Assembly (NCBI RefSeq): GCF_029581575.1 | Contig: NZ_CP089975.1 | Span: 1,984,001-2,048,000, forward strand | Length of the DNA: 64,000 nt | Direction: 5' to 3' | Source: Moraxella nasibovis | GTDB lineage: Bacteria > Pseudomonadota > Gammaproteobacteria > Pseudomonadales > Moraxellaceae | Shown: positions 8,806 through 18,336 of the stretch, one piece after another | Layout: each line of letters starts with the position of its first letter | How positions within the stretch are numbered: the stretch's first letter is position 1 | The notes under the pieces: model-generated | Told to the model about the DNA's origin: nothing | The model's input: only the letters and a program-made list of their open reading frames with translations | Databases searched by the model: none | Translations under genes and position numbers: made by a program

Positions 8806-10278
8806 CTAAGCATTCATCAGCCCATCGATGAGCGATTCCATTTTCATGCCACGAGAGCCTTTAAATAAAACCGTCGCCGTGTCGTTTTGTAGGCGAGATT
8901 TTAAGGCATCAAGCAAGGTAGCTTTGTTGGCAAAATGCGTCGCCACAGGACGAATCTCATTTGCCCCACGCACCATCTGTGCCATGTGCTGCCCTAAGCC
9001 AAAAATTTCATCAATCTCAAGTGTCGCAAGGCTTTGCCCCAAGCGATGATGCTCATCATCTGCCGCCTCGCCCAGCTCAAAAATATCGCCAAGCACCAAA
9101 ATCTTGGTCGCCATCTCTTGCTCTAGCACCTTAGCCGCCGCCAGCATGGAAGTTGGGTTGGCATTATAAGTATCATCGATGAGCGTATGCTCGCCAAAAC
9201 TTAGGCGAGTCAGTCGTCCTTTGGGTGGGTTTGCCGTCGTCAATCCCTGAACAATCATTTCAAGTGGCACGCCCAAGGCATAAGCACACGCCGCCGCCGC
9301 ACAAGCATTGATGACATTATGCTCGCCAATGAACGGCAGTTCTACAGGCAGGCTTTCAATCTCATCAATCTGCAAATTGGTGTTTAGCGTAAAAGTGCTG
9401 TGCGTCATCGCCACATCCACATCATCAGCGAACAAATCGCCCATCATCAGCACCGAAGTTACGCCCTGCTCAGCAAGCATTGCCACATCATCATCGGACA
9501 AATCCGCCTCAGACAAAGGCACGCTTTTTTCGCCAAAACTCAAAATATTGGGGGTAAATTGGCTCGCCGACTCACCCAAAAATTCAAAAAACTCATCGCC
9601 AAACGGCACCACCGCCACGCCTGATTCACTCAATGACGAATAAATCTCCGCCTTAGCACGAGCAATGTTCGCTCGCCCACCAAACTCGCCCAGATGAGCC
9701 GTGCCGATATTTAGCACACAAGCAACATTTGGACGCACCAAAGCACTGGTATAAGCAATCTCGCCCACATGATTCGCTCCAAGCTCCATCACGGCAAAGC
9801 GATGTTCATCGGTCAGCTCAAGAAGCATCATCGGCACACCCAAATCGTTGTTCAGATTACCACGAGTAATCAGCGTGGGGGCGATTTGCCCAAAAATACT
9901 GCCAAGCATTTCTTTGGTGGTGGTTTTGCCTGCTGAGCCTGTCAGGGCAACGACCGTCAAATCAGGATGGACATCACGGCGGTATTTGCCCAAAAGTCCA
10001 AGAGCCTTTTTGCTGTCGCCTACGATAAGTTGGGGCAAGTCGCTTTCTACTTTTTCATTAACAATCGCCAACACCGCCCCTTTGTCTTTTGCGGTATTCA
10101 CAAATTCGTGTCCGTCAAAATTATCGCCTTTGATTGCCAAAAAAATATCGCCTGCCGAAATCATGCGAGTATCAGTCGTAATCTTGGTACTTTGGGCGGT
10201 AAACTTACCGTGCCAAGTCGGATTTAGCTCAGCTAAGGCTTGGTTTAAATTGTCAAATTGCCAGATATAGGGGTTCAT
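8806..10278 (-). CDS. murF: UDP-MurNAc-tripeptide-D-Ala-D-Ala ligase
   Basis: A 490-residue Mur ligase that adds D-Ala-D-Ala to the UDP-MurNAc-tripeptide using ATP. The Mur P-loop GSAGKTTTK lies at residues 114-122, the glycan-binding DTR at 36-38, and the C-terminal domain contains LILGD-like and FKGSRGMKMES blocks. The ATG at 10278 is preferred because AAAGG lies eight bases upstream; an in-frame ATG at 10296 has no ribosome site. A TATAAT box lies at 10324-10319 on the minus strand. The gene is separated from murE by an inserted membrane protein gene and a remnant toxin-antitoxin locus, so it probably uses its own promoter. Confidence 0.97.
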   Translation of the reverse strand: MNPYIWQFDNLNQALAELNPTWHGKFTAQSTKITTDTRMISAGDIFLAIKGDNFDGHEFVNTAKDKGAVLAIVNEKVESDLPQLIVGDSKKALGLLGKYRRDVHPDLTVVALTGSAGKTTTKEMLGSIFGQIAPTLITRGNLNNDLGVPMMLLELTDEHRFAVMELGANHVGEIAYTSALVRPNVACVLNIGTAHLGEFGGRANIARAKAEIYSSLSESGVAVVPFGDEFFEFLGESASQFTPNILSFGEKSVPLSEADLSDDDVAMLAEQGVTSVLMMGDLFADDVDVAMTHSTFTLNTNLQIDEIESLPVELPFIGEHNVINACAAAACAYALGVPLEMIVQGLTTANPPKGRLTRLSFGEHTLIDDTYNANPTSMLAAAKVLEQEMATKILVLGDIFELGEAADDEHHRLGQSLATLEIDEIFGLGQHMAQMVRGANEIRPVATHFANKATLLDALKSRLQNDTATVLFKGSRGMKMESLIDGLMNA

Positions 10279-10318
10279 TTTTGTGCCTTTCGTCATAATT
10301 TAGTCATAAAATAGGGTT

Positions 10319-10324
10319 ATTATA
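10319..10324 (-). promoter_or_regulatory. Candidate -10 box for murF
   Basis: TATAAT on the minus strand, about 40 bases before the murF ATG, in the context TTTGCTATAAT. The same context occurs before ibaG. No good -35 box was seen. Confidence 0.45.
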
Positions 10325-10365
10325 GCAAAGTCCCACCAACATTTCATCGCCTGCCATACCCAAGC

Positions 10366-10393
10366 TTGACAACGCCCCAAATCGCTTTATAAT
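10366..10393 (+). promoter_or_regulatory. Consensus promoter of the toxin-antitoxin remnant
   Basis: TTGACA (10366-10371), a 16-base spacer and TATAAT (10388-10393) form a full-consensus sigma-70 promoter. Transcription should start near 10400, right at the first codon of the antitoxin-like frame. Confidence 0.75.
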
Positions 10394-10400
10394 AAAATTT

Positions 10401-10649
10401 TTGGGAGAAAAAAAGCTTGTAGAAACCACTTCTTTGCCGATTTATATCCAAGAACAAATCATCGCTCATCAGCAGAGCGAACTTTTAGCCAGTAAAGCCA
10501 AGCCCTTGACCCAAAAAGGTTTGATTGGTGGCGAGCAAGTTTTTGGCATTTGGGCAAACCAAAACATTGACGGTGTCGCCTATCAAAACCAGCTCCGCTC
10601 TGAATGGGAGCGAGATTGGGAAAAAGACAGTGTGGAGATGACCCAATGA
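10401..10649 (+). CDS. Small antitoxin-like protein upstream of PIN toxin, start uncertain
   Basis: An 82-codon frame directly upstream of, and overlapping by four bases (ATGA), a PIN-domain toxin frame. It is presumed to be the antitoxin from this position; its sequence was not matched to a named antitoxin family. The C-terminal part (LRSEWERDWEKDS) is strongly charged, as toxin-binding tails often are. The frame has no ATG. The only early start is a TTG at 10401, which would be leaderless given the promoter. GGGAG at 10403-10407 would position a start near 10416, where the codon is CTT. The start may therefore have been lost by mutation, and the gene may no longer be expressed efficiently. 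Confidence 0.5.
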   Translation: MGEKKLVETTSLPIYIQEQIIAHQQSELLASKAKPLTQKGLIGGEQVFGIWANQNIDGVAYQNQLRSEWERDWEKDSVEMTQ

Positions 10650-11013
10650 TTTTGGTCGATAGCAATGTCATCATTTATTATTTTAATGGCGTCCAAAAAG
10701 CCGAAGCATTTTTGACGGATAATATCGGCAATATGACAATTTCTACTTTGACCGTTTCAGAAGTTTTGTCAAAGCCCAATTCATCAGAGCAAGAAATTGA
10801 AAATATCGACTTATTTTAAAAAATAATTTTCAATGGATTGATATCAGCCGTGAAATTATCTATAAATCTGCCGAAATTCGCCGTCAAAAGAGAACCAAAA
10901 CGCCTGATGCCATTATCGGAGCAACAGCATTACTTCATCATTTAACACTCGCCACCAGAAATGTGGGGGATTTTGAGCATTTGCCGATGACGGCAATTAA
11001 TCCGATTAATTGA
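10646..11013 (+). pseudogene. PIN-domain (VapC-like) toxin, frameshifted
   Basis: The first 57 codons from the ATG at 10646 read MILVDSNVIIYYFNG and contain TVSEVLS, the N-terminal Asp and the Glu of a PIN ribonuclease. They end at a TAA at 10817. The rest of the domain continues in the -1 frame to a TGA at 11011, with TPDAIIGATALLHH and ATRNVGDF supplying the other two acidic residues. Restoring one T in the TTTT run at 10814-10817 would give one intact frame of about 123 residues, the normal VapC size. PIN toxins cleave tRNA or other RNA. As written this copy is broken; a homopolymer sequencing error is the main alternative. Confidence 0.8.
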
Positions 11014-11061
11014 ATTGATTATCCATCAAAGCCCAATCACCAATAAAGATATTTTTAAAAA

Positions 11062-11373
11062 TTACCGATACACAATCATATAATAAAAACAAAATACTCC
11101 AACACCAATAAAAACACCCCCAAATAACCAATGAAATAATCTAGCAATCTTAATGGCTTTTTGGGTTGGCGGTTGCTGTTGATAATATTGTTTTATGCGT
11201 TTTATAATAACAGTTCTAATTTCATTACTAGCAATAACAACAATAAAAATGACAAAACTATGAATTATCTCAAAGGCAACCAATAACAAAAGCAAACAAT
11301 AAACAATCATCATCAGGCAATTAAAAATATTGTCATAATGGTTATCTAAAATTACTTCTTGATTATCACTCAT
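11062..11373 (-). CDS. Small hydrophobic membrane protein of unknown function
   Basis: A 103-residue protein with hydrophobic stretches at about residues 18-36, 38-50 and 82-101, separated by a basic, Gln-rich loop (IKRIKQYYQQQPPTQKAIK). It was not recognised as a member of a known family. The coding sequence is markedly richer in A+T than the flanking mur genes and rich in Ile, Tyr and Asn, which suggests recent acquisition. The ATG at 11373 lies 13 bases after the murE stop on the same strand, with GGAATTAGG before it, so it is probably transcribed as the tail of the murE message. Confidence 0.6.
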   Translation of the reverse strand: MSDNQEVILDNHYDNIFNCLMMIVYCLLLLLVAFEIIHSFVIFIVVIASNEIRTVIIKRIKQYYQQQPPTQKAIKIARLFHWLFGGVFIGVGVFCFYYMIVYR

Positions 11374-11386
11374 CACCTAATTCCTA

Positions 11387-12913
11387 TCACTTCCCCCACT
11401 TGCCAATCATCTCCCCCACCACCACTCTATCATCAAAATCATAACGCACGCCCTGTATCTCTTGATAGGTCTCATGTCCTTTACCTGCGATGACGACAAT
11501 GTCCTGCTCGCCTGCCAATTTTACCGCAAGCTCAATCGCAAGTTTCCTATCAGGTTCAATCTCAATTTTATAATGACTCTCGCAATCCAAACCTTCTTGC
11601 ATGTCCTTTAAAATCGCAAGCGGATTTTCACTTCTGGGATTGTCGGCGGTCAAAATCACTTTATCGGCAAATTTTAGGGCAGATTTGGTCATCAAAGGTC
11701 GCTTACCCCTATCACGGTCGCCCCCACAGCCAAACACGGCAATGAGCGAGCCTGCGCAATGATTTTTTAGGCTTTTTAGCACTTGTTCTAAGGCATCAGG
11801 CGTGTGGGCATAATCCACGATGAACGAGCCAGTTTTGGAGGGTACTCGCTCCATTCGTCCGCTTGCACCTTTTAAGTGATTGATATTATTAGAAATTTTT
11901 TCAAGAGAAATGCCCATTGCAAGGCTTGCCCCAATGCTTGCCAAAAGATTTGCCACATTAAACAAGCCGAGCAGTGGACTTTTTACCGTCATTTGCCCTT
12001 GTGGGGTGGCGATACTCATCTCAACGCCGTCAAGGCTTGGGGCGATGTCGCTTGCAAAAATATCCGCCTGTGCATTGCTGGTGCTGTAAGTCCAAACGGT
12101 CAAACCAGACGCTTTGGCTTGGTTTAGAAAAACTTCACTGTATTCATCATCAAGGTTAATAATGGCATGGGTTAGATTTGGGAATAACGCCTTATCAAAG
12201 AGCTTGGCTTTGGCATTGGCATAGTCCGCCATATCGCTGTGATAGTCCAAATGGTCTCGGGACAAATTAGAATAAATCGCAACTTTGACTGGCACACCCT
12301 GCAAGCGGTGCTGGTGCAAGCCGTGCGAGCTTGCCTCCAATGACACAAGCTCTGCCCCATCTTGTGCCATTTTGTACAAAAATTCTTGCACCAAAAGCAC
12401 ATCGCCTGTGGTATTTGCCGACTGCACAAGCTGACCCAGTCGCCCATTGCCCGCCGTCCCCATGATGGCGGACGACACACCAGACAGCTCGGCAAGCTGA
12501 GCGACCAGCTGGCTGATGGTGGTCTTGCCATTCGTGCCTGTTACCGCCACCACCGTCGGTAAAGCTGCCGCATTTTCCAGCTGAAATCTGGCGGCAATCA
12601 GCTCGCCCAGACATTCACGAATGCTTGGCAAATAGACGATGGGATGATGAAAATCTGCGGTATCAAGCAAAGCAGGATCAATCTGTGACAGCGCAAATGC
12701 CGCCTTATCCGCCACCGCCTTTAAATAGCCATTGGCACGCTCAAAATCGCCCTTTTGCCCAAAGCTTTCAAGCAAAACAAACGCATCGCCTGCCTCAATC
12801 TTGCGACTGTCCAAACAAAACCGCACAAACGGCACATCCGCTACGGACATCAAGGCATCAGGCATGCTTTTGTTCAATTCATCAAATAATGCAGACAGCG
12901 TCACGGCTTTCAT
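11387..12913 (-). CDS. murE: UDP-MurNAc-L-Ala-D-Glu: meso-diaminopimelate ligase
   Basis: A 508-residue Mur ligase that adds the third residue of the peptidoglycan stem peptide. The P-loop GTNGKTT lies at about residues 126-132. The motif DNPR within TADNPRSENP is the signature of meso-diaminopimelate specificity, as in Gram-negative bacteria. Other Mur blocks (NLSRDHLDYH, FIVDYAHTPD, GKGHETYQ) are intact. It lies 27 bases downstream of ftsI. Downstream, instead of murF, is a small AT-rich membrane protein gene. Confidence 0.97.
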   Translation of the reverse strand: MKAVTLSALFDELNKSMPDALMSVADVPFVRFCLDSRKIEAGDAFVLLESFGQKGDFERANGYLKAVADKAAFALSQIDPALLDTADFHHPIVYLPSIRECLGELIAARFQLENAAALPTVVAVTGTNGKTTISQLVAQLAELSGVSSAIMGTAGNGRLGQLVQSANTTGDVLLVQEFLYKMAQDGAELVSLEASSHGLHQHRLQGVPVKVAIYSNLSRDHLDYHSDMADYANAKAKLFDKALFPNLTHAIINLDDEYSEVFLNQAKASGLTVWTYSTSNAQADIFASDIAPSLDGVEMSIATPQGQMTVKSPLLGLFNVANLLASIGASLAMGISLEKISNNINHLKGASGRMERVPSKTGSFIVDYAHTPDALEQVLKSLKNHCAGSLIAVFGCGGDRDRGKRPLMTKSALKFADKVILTADNPRSENPLAILKDMQEGLDCESHYKIEIEPDRKLAIELAVKLAGEQDIVVIAGKGHETYQEIQGVRYDFDDRVVVGEMIGKWGK

Positions 12914-12940
12914 AAGACCACTCCTTTTTTGTATGGTAGA

Positions 12941-14977
12941 CTATGGCGATTGGGGTGCAGGCATGTCCTTAGCATCGACCTGCAATGGCTTGTCAAATGG
13001 CACATTATAAAGGCGCAGCGCCTCTTTCATGACATTGTGAAACACAGGTGCTGCGACCACACCGCCATAGAATTGACGGCGTGGATCTTCCACCAAGATC
13101 GCCACGACAAAGCGTGGGTTTGATGCAGGGGCAATGCCTGCAAAGGTGGTGCGATACTGATCTGTATAATAGCCACCCTCAGGATTGGCTCGGCGGCTCG
13201 TACCTGTCTTGCCCGCCACACGGTAGCCATTGATGGCGGCGGCTCGTGCCGTACCTCCTTGCTCTGTCACCAGCTCCATCATCTTGACGATCGCATCGGC
13301 ATGTCTTGCCTCGATGACTTTGGTCGGCTCGGCGCTCTTTTCGTCCTTGACCAGACGCAAAGGATTCATCTGACCGTGATTGCCAAGCGCAGCATAAGCC
13401 TGAGCCACCTGAGCGAGCGTCACGCTCTGACCATAGCCATAGCTGAGCGTGGCACGGCGTGTGGTGTCTTTTTCGCCGCTGGGGTTTTTGACACTGCCCG
13501 ATGCCTCGGCAGGGAAATTCAGTGCGGTCTTCTGCCCAAAGCCAAAGCGGCGCTGAATGTCGGCGATGTCATTAACCCCAAGATTTAGCGCAATCTTAGC
13601 GGAGGCGACATTACTTGATTTTTGGATGAGTTTGGCAAGGGTGATTGAGCCGTAGTTGCCACTGTCTCGGATGGTATAGCCGCCAACATACATACTGCCT
13701 GGGGCGGTATTGATGAGCGAATTGACCGAATATTTGCCAGATTCTAAGGCGGCCGCCACCGTAAAAGGCTTCATGATGGAACCCGGCTCAAAGGTGTCAA
13801 GCACGGGGCGATTGCGCTCATTGGCACCAGTACGCTCAGCCAGATTGTTTGAATTAAAAGACGGCCATGAGCCAAGCGCAAGTACATCACCTGTCAAGAC
13901 ATCCACCACAATGCCTGAGCTTGAACGAGCCGACTGCAAACGCCCCACTTGTTCAAGCTCTTTATACAGCACATATTGCAAACGAGAATCGATGGTTAGC
14001 TGAATGTCCTGACCCTCAACCTTTGGCTTGATCTCTTTAAGCTCTTTGATGGCAGATTGACGAGCATCTTTGAGTACAAGCACCTGACCTCGCTCGCCTG
14101 CAAGCTGCTGCTCATATTTCGCCTCAATGCCTGCACGACCGACATAGCCGCCATTTTTTTCGTCATTAGATTGCGCCATATAGCCCAAAATCTGCGCATT
14201 TGGCTCCGCTTGCAAATAATATCTTTGGAAAAATTTCTCTTCGCTCACGCCGACAAAGTCAAGCTGCATGAGTGGCTCGACCAGCTCAGGCGATGCCTTG
14301 GACAATAAAATCATGCGTTTTGAACCTGCGCCCTTTGGCAAGGCGGCGGCGACAGCTTTTTCGTCGCTGACATCCAGCGTATTGTCAATCGCCACCGCTT
14401 TTTGTAGCTTGTCTAGCGGGAAATTTGCTGTGCTAGACAGCTTTACCAAATCCATGTCTTTGAGCTCTTGTATCGCCTTATCTCTTTGTCTTTGACTGGA
14501 TGAAGTTTTGATGATTTTATCAAGACGATAATACTCCACGGCATAGTCATAAGGACTAAAAACCACGGTCGATAGCGGTGCATTTGCCGCCAGCGGTGCG
14601 CCCGTAGTGTCGGTAATCATGCCTCGATAAGCAGGGACATTGCGCTTAGAAGTGATGAGCGTCTCACCTTGCTCAATCAAAAAATCAGAATGAAACACCT
14701 GCAAATAAAACGCTCTGGCAAACAGCGTCAAAAAACACACCGCCATGATCGCCCAGACCACACGATAACGACCGACATCATGCATACCGCCAAGCATGGT
14801 CGCTTGATGGCGACGCTTACCAATGCCCAGCTTGTCGGTGAGCCATGCCGACACCTTGCGAGTTGTGCCCGCCTGATGATGCTTGGCAGGATTGGCTTTA
14901 TTTTGGGTGGCTTTTTTGCGCAGTGGCGGCGTGACTTTTGCTGATGCGCCTTGTTTTTGTGTTGGTTTTTTCATCAT
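12941..14977 (-). CDS. ftsI: Septal peptidoglycan transpeptidase PBP3
   Basis: A 678-residue class B penicillin-binding protein that cross-links peptidoglycan at the division septum. A basic cytoplasmic tail of about 70 residues precedes one membrane anchor (about 73-92), longer than the tail of the E. coli protein. The catalytic motifs are GSIMKPF with Ser400 and Lys403, SSN (about 455) and KTGT (about 615). This is a beta-lactam target. The ATG overlaps the ftsL stop by four bases (ATGA), so the two are translationally coupled as in other dcw clusters. Confidence 0.97.
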   Translation of the reverse strand: MMKKPTQKQGASAKVTPPLRKKATQNKANPAKHHQAGTTRKVSAWLTDKLGIGKRRHQATMLGGMHDVGRYRVVWAIMAVCFLTLFARAFYLQVFHSDFLIEQGETLITSKRNVPAYRGMITDTTGAPLAANAPLSTVVFSPYDYAVEYYRLDKIIKTSSSQRQRDKAIQELKDMDLVKLSSTANFPLDKLQKAVAIDNTLDVSDEKAVAAALPKGAGSKRMILLSKASPELVEPLMQLDFVGVSEEKFFQRYYLQAEPNAQILGYMAQSNDEKNGGYVGRAGIEAKYEQQLAGERGQVLVLKDARQSAIKELKEIKPKVEGQDIQLTIDSRLQYVLYKELEQVGRLQSARSSSGIVVDVLTGDVLALGSWPSFNSNNLAERTGANERNRPVLDTFEPGSIMKPFTVAAALESGKYSVNSLINTAPGSMYVGGYTIRDSGNYGSITLAKLIQKSSNVASAKIALNLGVNDIADIQRRFGFGQKTALNFPAEASGSVKNPSGEKDTTRRATLSYGYGQSVTLAQVAQAYAALGNHGQMNPLRLVKDEKSAEPTKVIEARHADAIVKMMELVTEQGGTARAAAINGYRVAGKTGTSRRANPEGGYYTDQYRTTFAGIAPASNPRFVVAILVEDPRRQFYGGVVAAPVFHNVMKEALRLYNVPFDKPLQVDAKDMPAPQSP

Positions 14978-15348
14978 TCGCCCGCCTGCTGACTTTGAGA
15001 TGAAGTGGTGCTGGCACTTGGGGCGATGATGCGTCTGTTATCGCCCGCAGGGAAAAACATACCAAGCTCACTGACCGCACGACGAGCCACTTGCGGGGTG
15101 GCGCTGAAAGTCTGCTGCTCGATGAGCAAACGCTGCTCTTCGACTTGCATGGCGGTCAGCTCGTTTTTTAGCTGTTGTAGCTGTCGATACGCTTCATGAT
15201 GCGTCTGCGTCTGCTTGGCGATGCCCACGCCCGTCCACATGATCGCCACAAACAGCACCGCCAAAATCACACGATACAGCCCCACCATGCTGATGGGCTG
15301 GTCGGTGTCGGTTTTTGACGAAATCAGATGGGCGTGTTTGTCGTTCAT
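14974..15348 (-). CDS. ftsL: Cell division protein FtsL
   Basis: A 124-residue bitopic protein with a short cytoplasmic N-terminus, one membrane segment (about residues 23-44, VGLYRVILAVLFVAIMWTGV) and a periplasmic coiled coil (about 50-90, rich in Gln, Glu and Leu). It has the form of FtsL, which with FtsB and FtsQ activates FtsWI at the septum. Primary sequence is poorly conserved in this family, so the name rests mostly on topology, size and position between rsmH and ftsI. Confidence 0.92.
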   Translation of the reverse strand: MNDKHAHLISSKTDTDQPISMVGLYRVILAVLFVAIMWTGVGIAKQTQTHHEAYRQLQQLKNELTAMQVEEQRLLIEQQTFSATPQVARRAVSELGMFFPAGDNRRIIAPSASTTSSQSQQAGE

Positions 15349-15445
15349 GATATTTTATCTTAGTTTGTGGCAAATTTTGCCAAGGTTTCAAGGTCTATTG
15401 TATTAAAAACGGCATTTAAAAGTTAAAATTTAAAAGTTTAAAATG

Positions 15446-16444
15446 TCATTCAAAAGCCACATCACTACGCTTTGCCCCACGCAAATAAGCACTTCTGGCT
15501 CGTGGATTGTGCTTAATCTCATCATCGCTTGGGGCAACACGGCTTGGCTTACCAAAATATTTGGCTCGTTTTGGGGCGATGAGCAGTTTTTCGTCTCCTT
15601 CCCAACGCCCTTTGCTGTGGTTATTTAAAAACTGCTTAATACGGCGATCTTCAAGCGAATGAAAGCTAATCACCGCAAGATGCCCACCTGCTTTTAATAC
15701 CGCCAAGCTCTGCGTCAAAAAATCATCGACATCAAAAAGTTCATTGTTAATAAAAATCCGCATCGCCTGAAAACTCTGCGTCGCTGGGTGCTTGCCCTTT
15801 TGCCAAGCAGGGTGAGCTTGCTTGATGACTTCGGCAAGTTCTAGGGTGGAATTGTAATTTTCCATCGCCTTAATCGCACGGGCAATCTTACGACTGTGGC
15901 GCTCTTCGCCATATTCAAAAAGCACATCGGCAAGCGTATCTACATCCACCACCGAAAGCCACTCGCCCACCGTTTGCCCACGAGTCGTGTCCATACGCAT
16001 ATCCACCGCCCCATCACGCATAAAACTAAAGCCACGAGAGCCGTCATCCAGCTGGGGGCTAGACACGCCAAGATCGGCAAGCAAGCCATCCACCTGATCA
16101 ATGCCAAGCGTCCTTAGGCTGTCTTGCAAAGTTGCAAAACTGTCGTGAATGATTCGCACTCGGTTGTCCGTCTGGGCAAGGGCTTGGGCGTTCGCAATCG
16201 CTTGTGGGTCTTTGTCAAACACCACCAAAATCGCATCGTCCGCCAGATATTCAAGCAATAGCCTGCTGTGTCCGCCACGCCCAAAAGTGGCATCAACGAA
16301 CACGCCACAGACGCTGTTTTTTGGGACATCTTGCAAATTTTGCACGCCCAAAACCATCGCTACGGTTTCATCAAGTAGGACGGTCGTGTGGCGAAATTGT
16401 GCCAAATCAGCCGTATCCGTGCCAATTTTATCCAAATCACTCAT
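15446..16444 (-). CDS. rsmH: 16S rRNA (cytosine1402-N4)-methyltransferase
   Basis: A 332-residue SAM-dependent methyltransferase (MraW) that methylates N4 of C1402 in 16S rRNA. The substrate-binding start HTTVLLDETV, the SAM loop VDATFGRGGHSRLLLE and the block GLLADLGVSSPQLDD are present, and it ends with RSAYLRGAKR. The ATG at 16444 is chosen because GGGG lies eight bases upstream; GTG 16453 and ATG 16450 are other options. It is the first dcw gene here. No mraZ lies upstream; gltX is divergent. Confidence 0.96.
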   Translation of the reverse strand: MSDLDKIGTDTADLAQFRHTTVLLDETVAMVLGVQNLQDVPKNSVCGVFVDATFGRGGHSRLLLEYLADDAILVVFDKDPQAIANAQALAQTDNRVRIIHDSFATLQDSLRTLGIDQVDGLLADLGVSSPQLDDGSRGFSFMRDGAVDMRMDTTRGQTVGEWLSVVDVDTLADVLFEYGEERHSRKIARAIKAMENYNSTLELAEVIKQAHPAWQKGKHPATQSFQAMRIFINNELFDVDDFLTQSLAVLKAGGHLAVISFHSLEDRRIKQFLNNHSKGRWEGDEKLLIAPKRAKYFGKPSRVAPSDDEIKHNPRARSAYLRGAKRSDVAFE

Positions 16445-16752
16445 CGCCATCACCCCAAAAAATTCAACGAAAAATCAAACCAAAATGCGTGCAAAAATCC
16501 TGCCCAAACAAGAAAATTACAAACCTTGTATTTTAGCAGTAATTTGGGCATTTGTGGCGGCTTTTTTGTGTCTGGATTGTTGCTAAATCCTTAGCTTTTG
16601 CATATTAAGCCGTATATTTTGCAAGCAAAACAACAACCCTACCCAAAACTTGCCAAATTTGATATGATAATGCAATATTTTTGAGCAAAAATTTTTACCC
16701 TTTAACGATTTTTATTGCCAATTTAACCAACAAAAACTCCAGTGAGAAATCT

Positions 16753-18255
16753 ATGACTCGTCCTGTTCGCACTCGCATTGCCCCAAGTCCAACTGGCTTT
16801 CCCCATGTCGGCACGGCTTATATTGCCTTATTTAACCTAGCTTTTGCCAAATCAATGGGTGGCGAATTTATCCTGCGTATTGAAGACACTGACCAAGTTC
16901 GCTCCACCGCCCAATCTGAACAGATGATTTTAAACGCCCTGCGCTGGATTGGCATTGAATGGTCAGAAGGTCCTGATGTGGGTGGTCCGTTCGCCCCTTA
17001 TCGCCAGTCTGAACGCTCGGAAATTTATAAAAAATACGCCCAAGAGCTTTTGGACAAAGGACACGCCTTTCGCTGTTTTTGCACGCCTGAGGAGCTTGAT
17101 GCGATGCGAAAAGAGCAAGAAGCAAACGGTCTGCCCGTCCGCTATGATGGTCGCTATGCCAATCTAAGCCGTGAAGAGAGTGATAAATTGGCGGAAAGTG
17201 GTAAGCCATTTGTCATCAGAATGCGTGTGCCGACCGAAGGCACTTGCACCATTCACGATATGCTGCGTGGCGAGATCAGCATTCCATGGGAAACGGTGGA
17301 TATGCAAGTTTTGCTAAAAACTGATGGCTTGCCGACTTATCATCTTGCCAATGTCGTGGATGATCATTTGATGCAAATCAGCCATGTGATTCGTGGCGAA
17401 GAGTGGATCAACTCCGCCCCAAAACACAAACTTTTGTACGAATATTTTGGCTGGGAAATGCCTGTGCTGTGCCACATGCCACTACTTCGTAACCCTGACA
17501 AATCCAAGCTGTCTAAACGCAAAAACCCAACTTCCATCACTTATTATCGTGATGCAGGCGTTTTGCCAGAAGCCTTGATGAATTATCTGGGTCGTATGGG
17601 CTATAGCCTACCAAACGAACAAGAAAAATTCAGCCTAGATGAGATGATTGCCACCTTTGACATCAAGCGTGTGTCGCTGGGCGGACCTGTGTTTGATGTG
17701 GAAAAACTCTACTGGCTAAACGGCGAATACCTACGCTCAATGGATGTAGAAAATCTAAAAAATGCCATTTTATCTTGGGCGAGCGATGATGACAAACTGA
17801 CCGCCATCGCCAAGGCAATCCAGCCACGCATTAACCTGCTGTCTGATGCGGTGAATTGGGCGGGCTTTTATTTTCAAAATCTGCCAAATGTTACGGCAGA
17901 AGATTTCGCCCACAAAACGCTGGATAATGACAAGCTCTTAGAAATGCTGTATCTGGCGATTTGGCAGCTAGAAACCCTGCCAGAATGGAGCGAAGAGAAC
18001 ATCTACCAGACCCTAAAAGGGCTGTCGGCGCACCTTGAGATTAAGCTTAAGGACTTTATGCAACCGTTTTTTGTGGCGATTGCAGGCTCTACCAGTTCCA
18101 CGCCTGTGATGAACTCAATGTATGTCATCGGTGCGGACATGACTTTGGCTCGCCTTCGCCACGCCACCGAAGTGCTGGGCGGACTTGGCAAGAAAAAACT
18201 CAAAAAATTAGAAGAAGTGAATAAATCTTTGCCAAATTTTTTGAGTGCTGAGTAA
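16753..18255 (+). CDS. gltX: Glutamyl-tRNA synthetase
   Basis: A 500-residue class I aminoacyl-tRNA synthetase that charges tRNA-Glu. The HIGH-type motif is [11 protein letters not shown] (residues 11-21), and the KMSKS-type motif is KLSKRKNP. The domain order and length match bacterial GluRS. The ATG at 16753 gives the conserved N-terminus [15 protein letters not shown]; the 24 extra codons upstream of it in the open frame do not look like protein. It is divergent from rsmH and is followed by a terminator. Its substrate tRNA-Glu is encoded about 0.9 kb downstream. The 308 bases between rsmH and gltX hold no gene, only presumed divergent promoters. Confidence 0.97.
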   Translation: MTRPVRTRIAPSPTGFPHVGTAYIALFNLAFAKSMGGEFILRIEDTDQVRSTAQSEQMILNALRWIGIEWSEGPDVGGPFAPYRQSERSEIYKKYAQELLDKGHAFRCFCTPEELDAMRKEQEANGLPVRYDGRYANLSREESDKLAESGKPFVIRMRVPTEGTCTIHDMLRGEISIPWETVDMQVLLKTDGLPTYHLANVVDDHLMQISHVIRGEEWINSAPKHKLLYEYFGWEMPVLCHMPLLRNPDKSKLSKRKNPTSITYYRDAGVLPEALMNYLGRMGYSLPNEQEKFSLDEMIATFDIKRVSLGGPVFDVEKLYWLNGEYLRSMDVENLKNAILSWASDDDKLTAIAKAIQPRINLLSDAVNWAGFYFQNLPNVTAEDFAHKTLDNDKLLEMLYLAIWQLETLPEWSEENIYQTLKGLSAHLEIKLKDFMQPFFVAIAGSTSSTPVMNSMYVIGADMTLARLRHATEVLGGLGKKKLKKLEEVNKSLPNFLSAE

Positions 18256-18266
18256 GGCTTTTGTAT

Positions 18267-18298
18267 AAATGGGGAGTTATTTTATTCCCCATTTTTCA
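18267..18298 (+). terminator. Terminator after gltX
   Basis: A 9-bp stem, AAATGGGGA (18267-18275) with TCCCCATTT (18286-18294), then TTCATAA. It lies 11 bases after the gltX stop. Confidence 0.75.
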
Positions 18299-18336
18299 TA
18301 ATAATTTAAAAAATCATTGTTCGAATGGAGTAATTT

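Noticed and set aside
10801-10830. Programmed -1 frameshift in the PIN toxin
   Set aside because: The site A-TTT-TAA-AAA is not a standard X-XXY-YYZ slippery heptamer in frame, and no toxin of this type is known to use one. A lost T is simpler.
12172-12614. Two overlapping open frames inside murE in other minus frames
   Set aside because: They lie within conserved murE sequence and read as low-complexity shadows.
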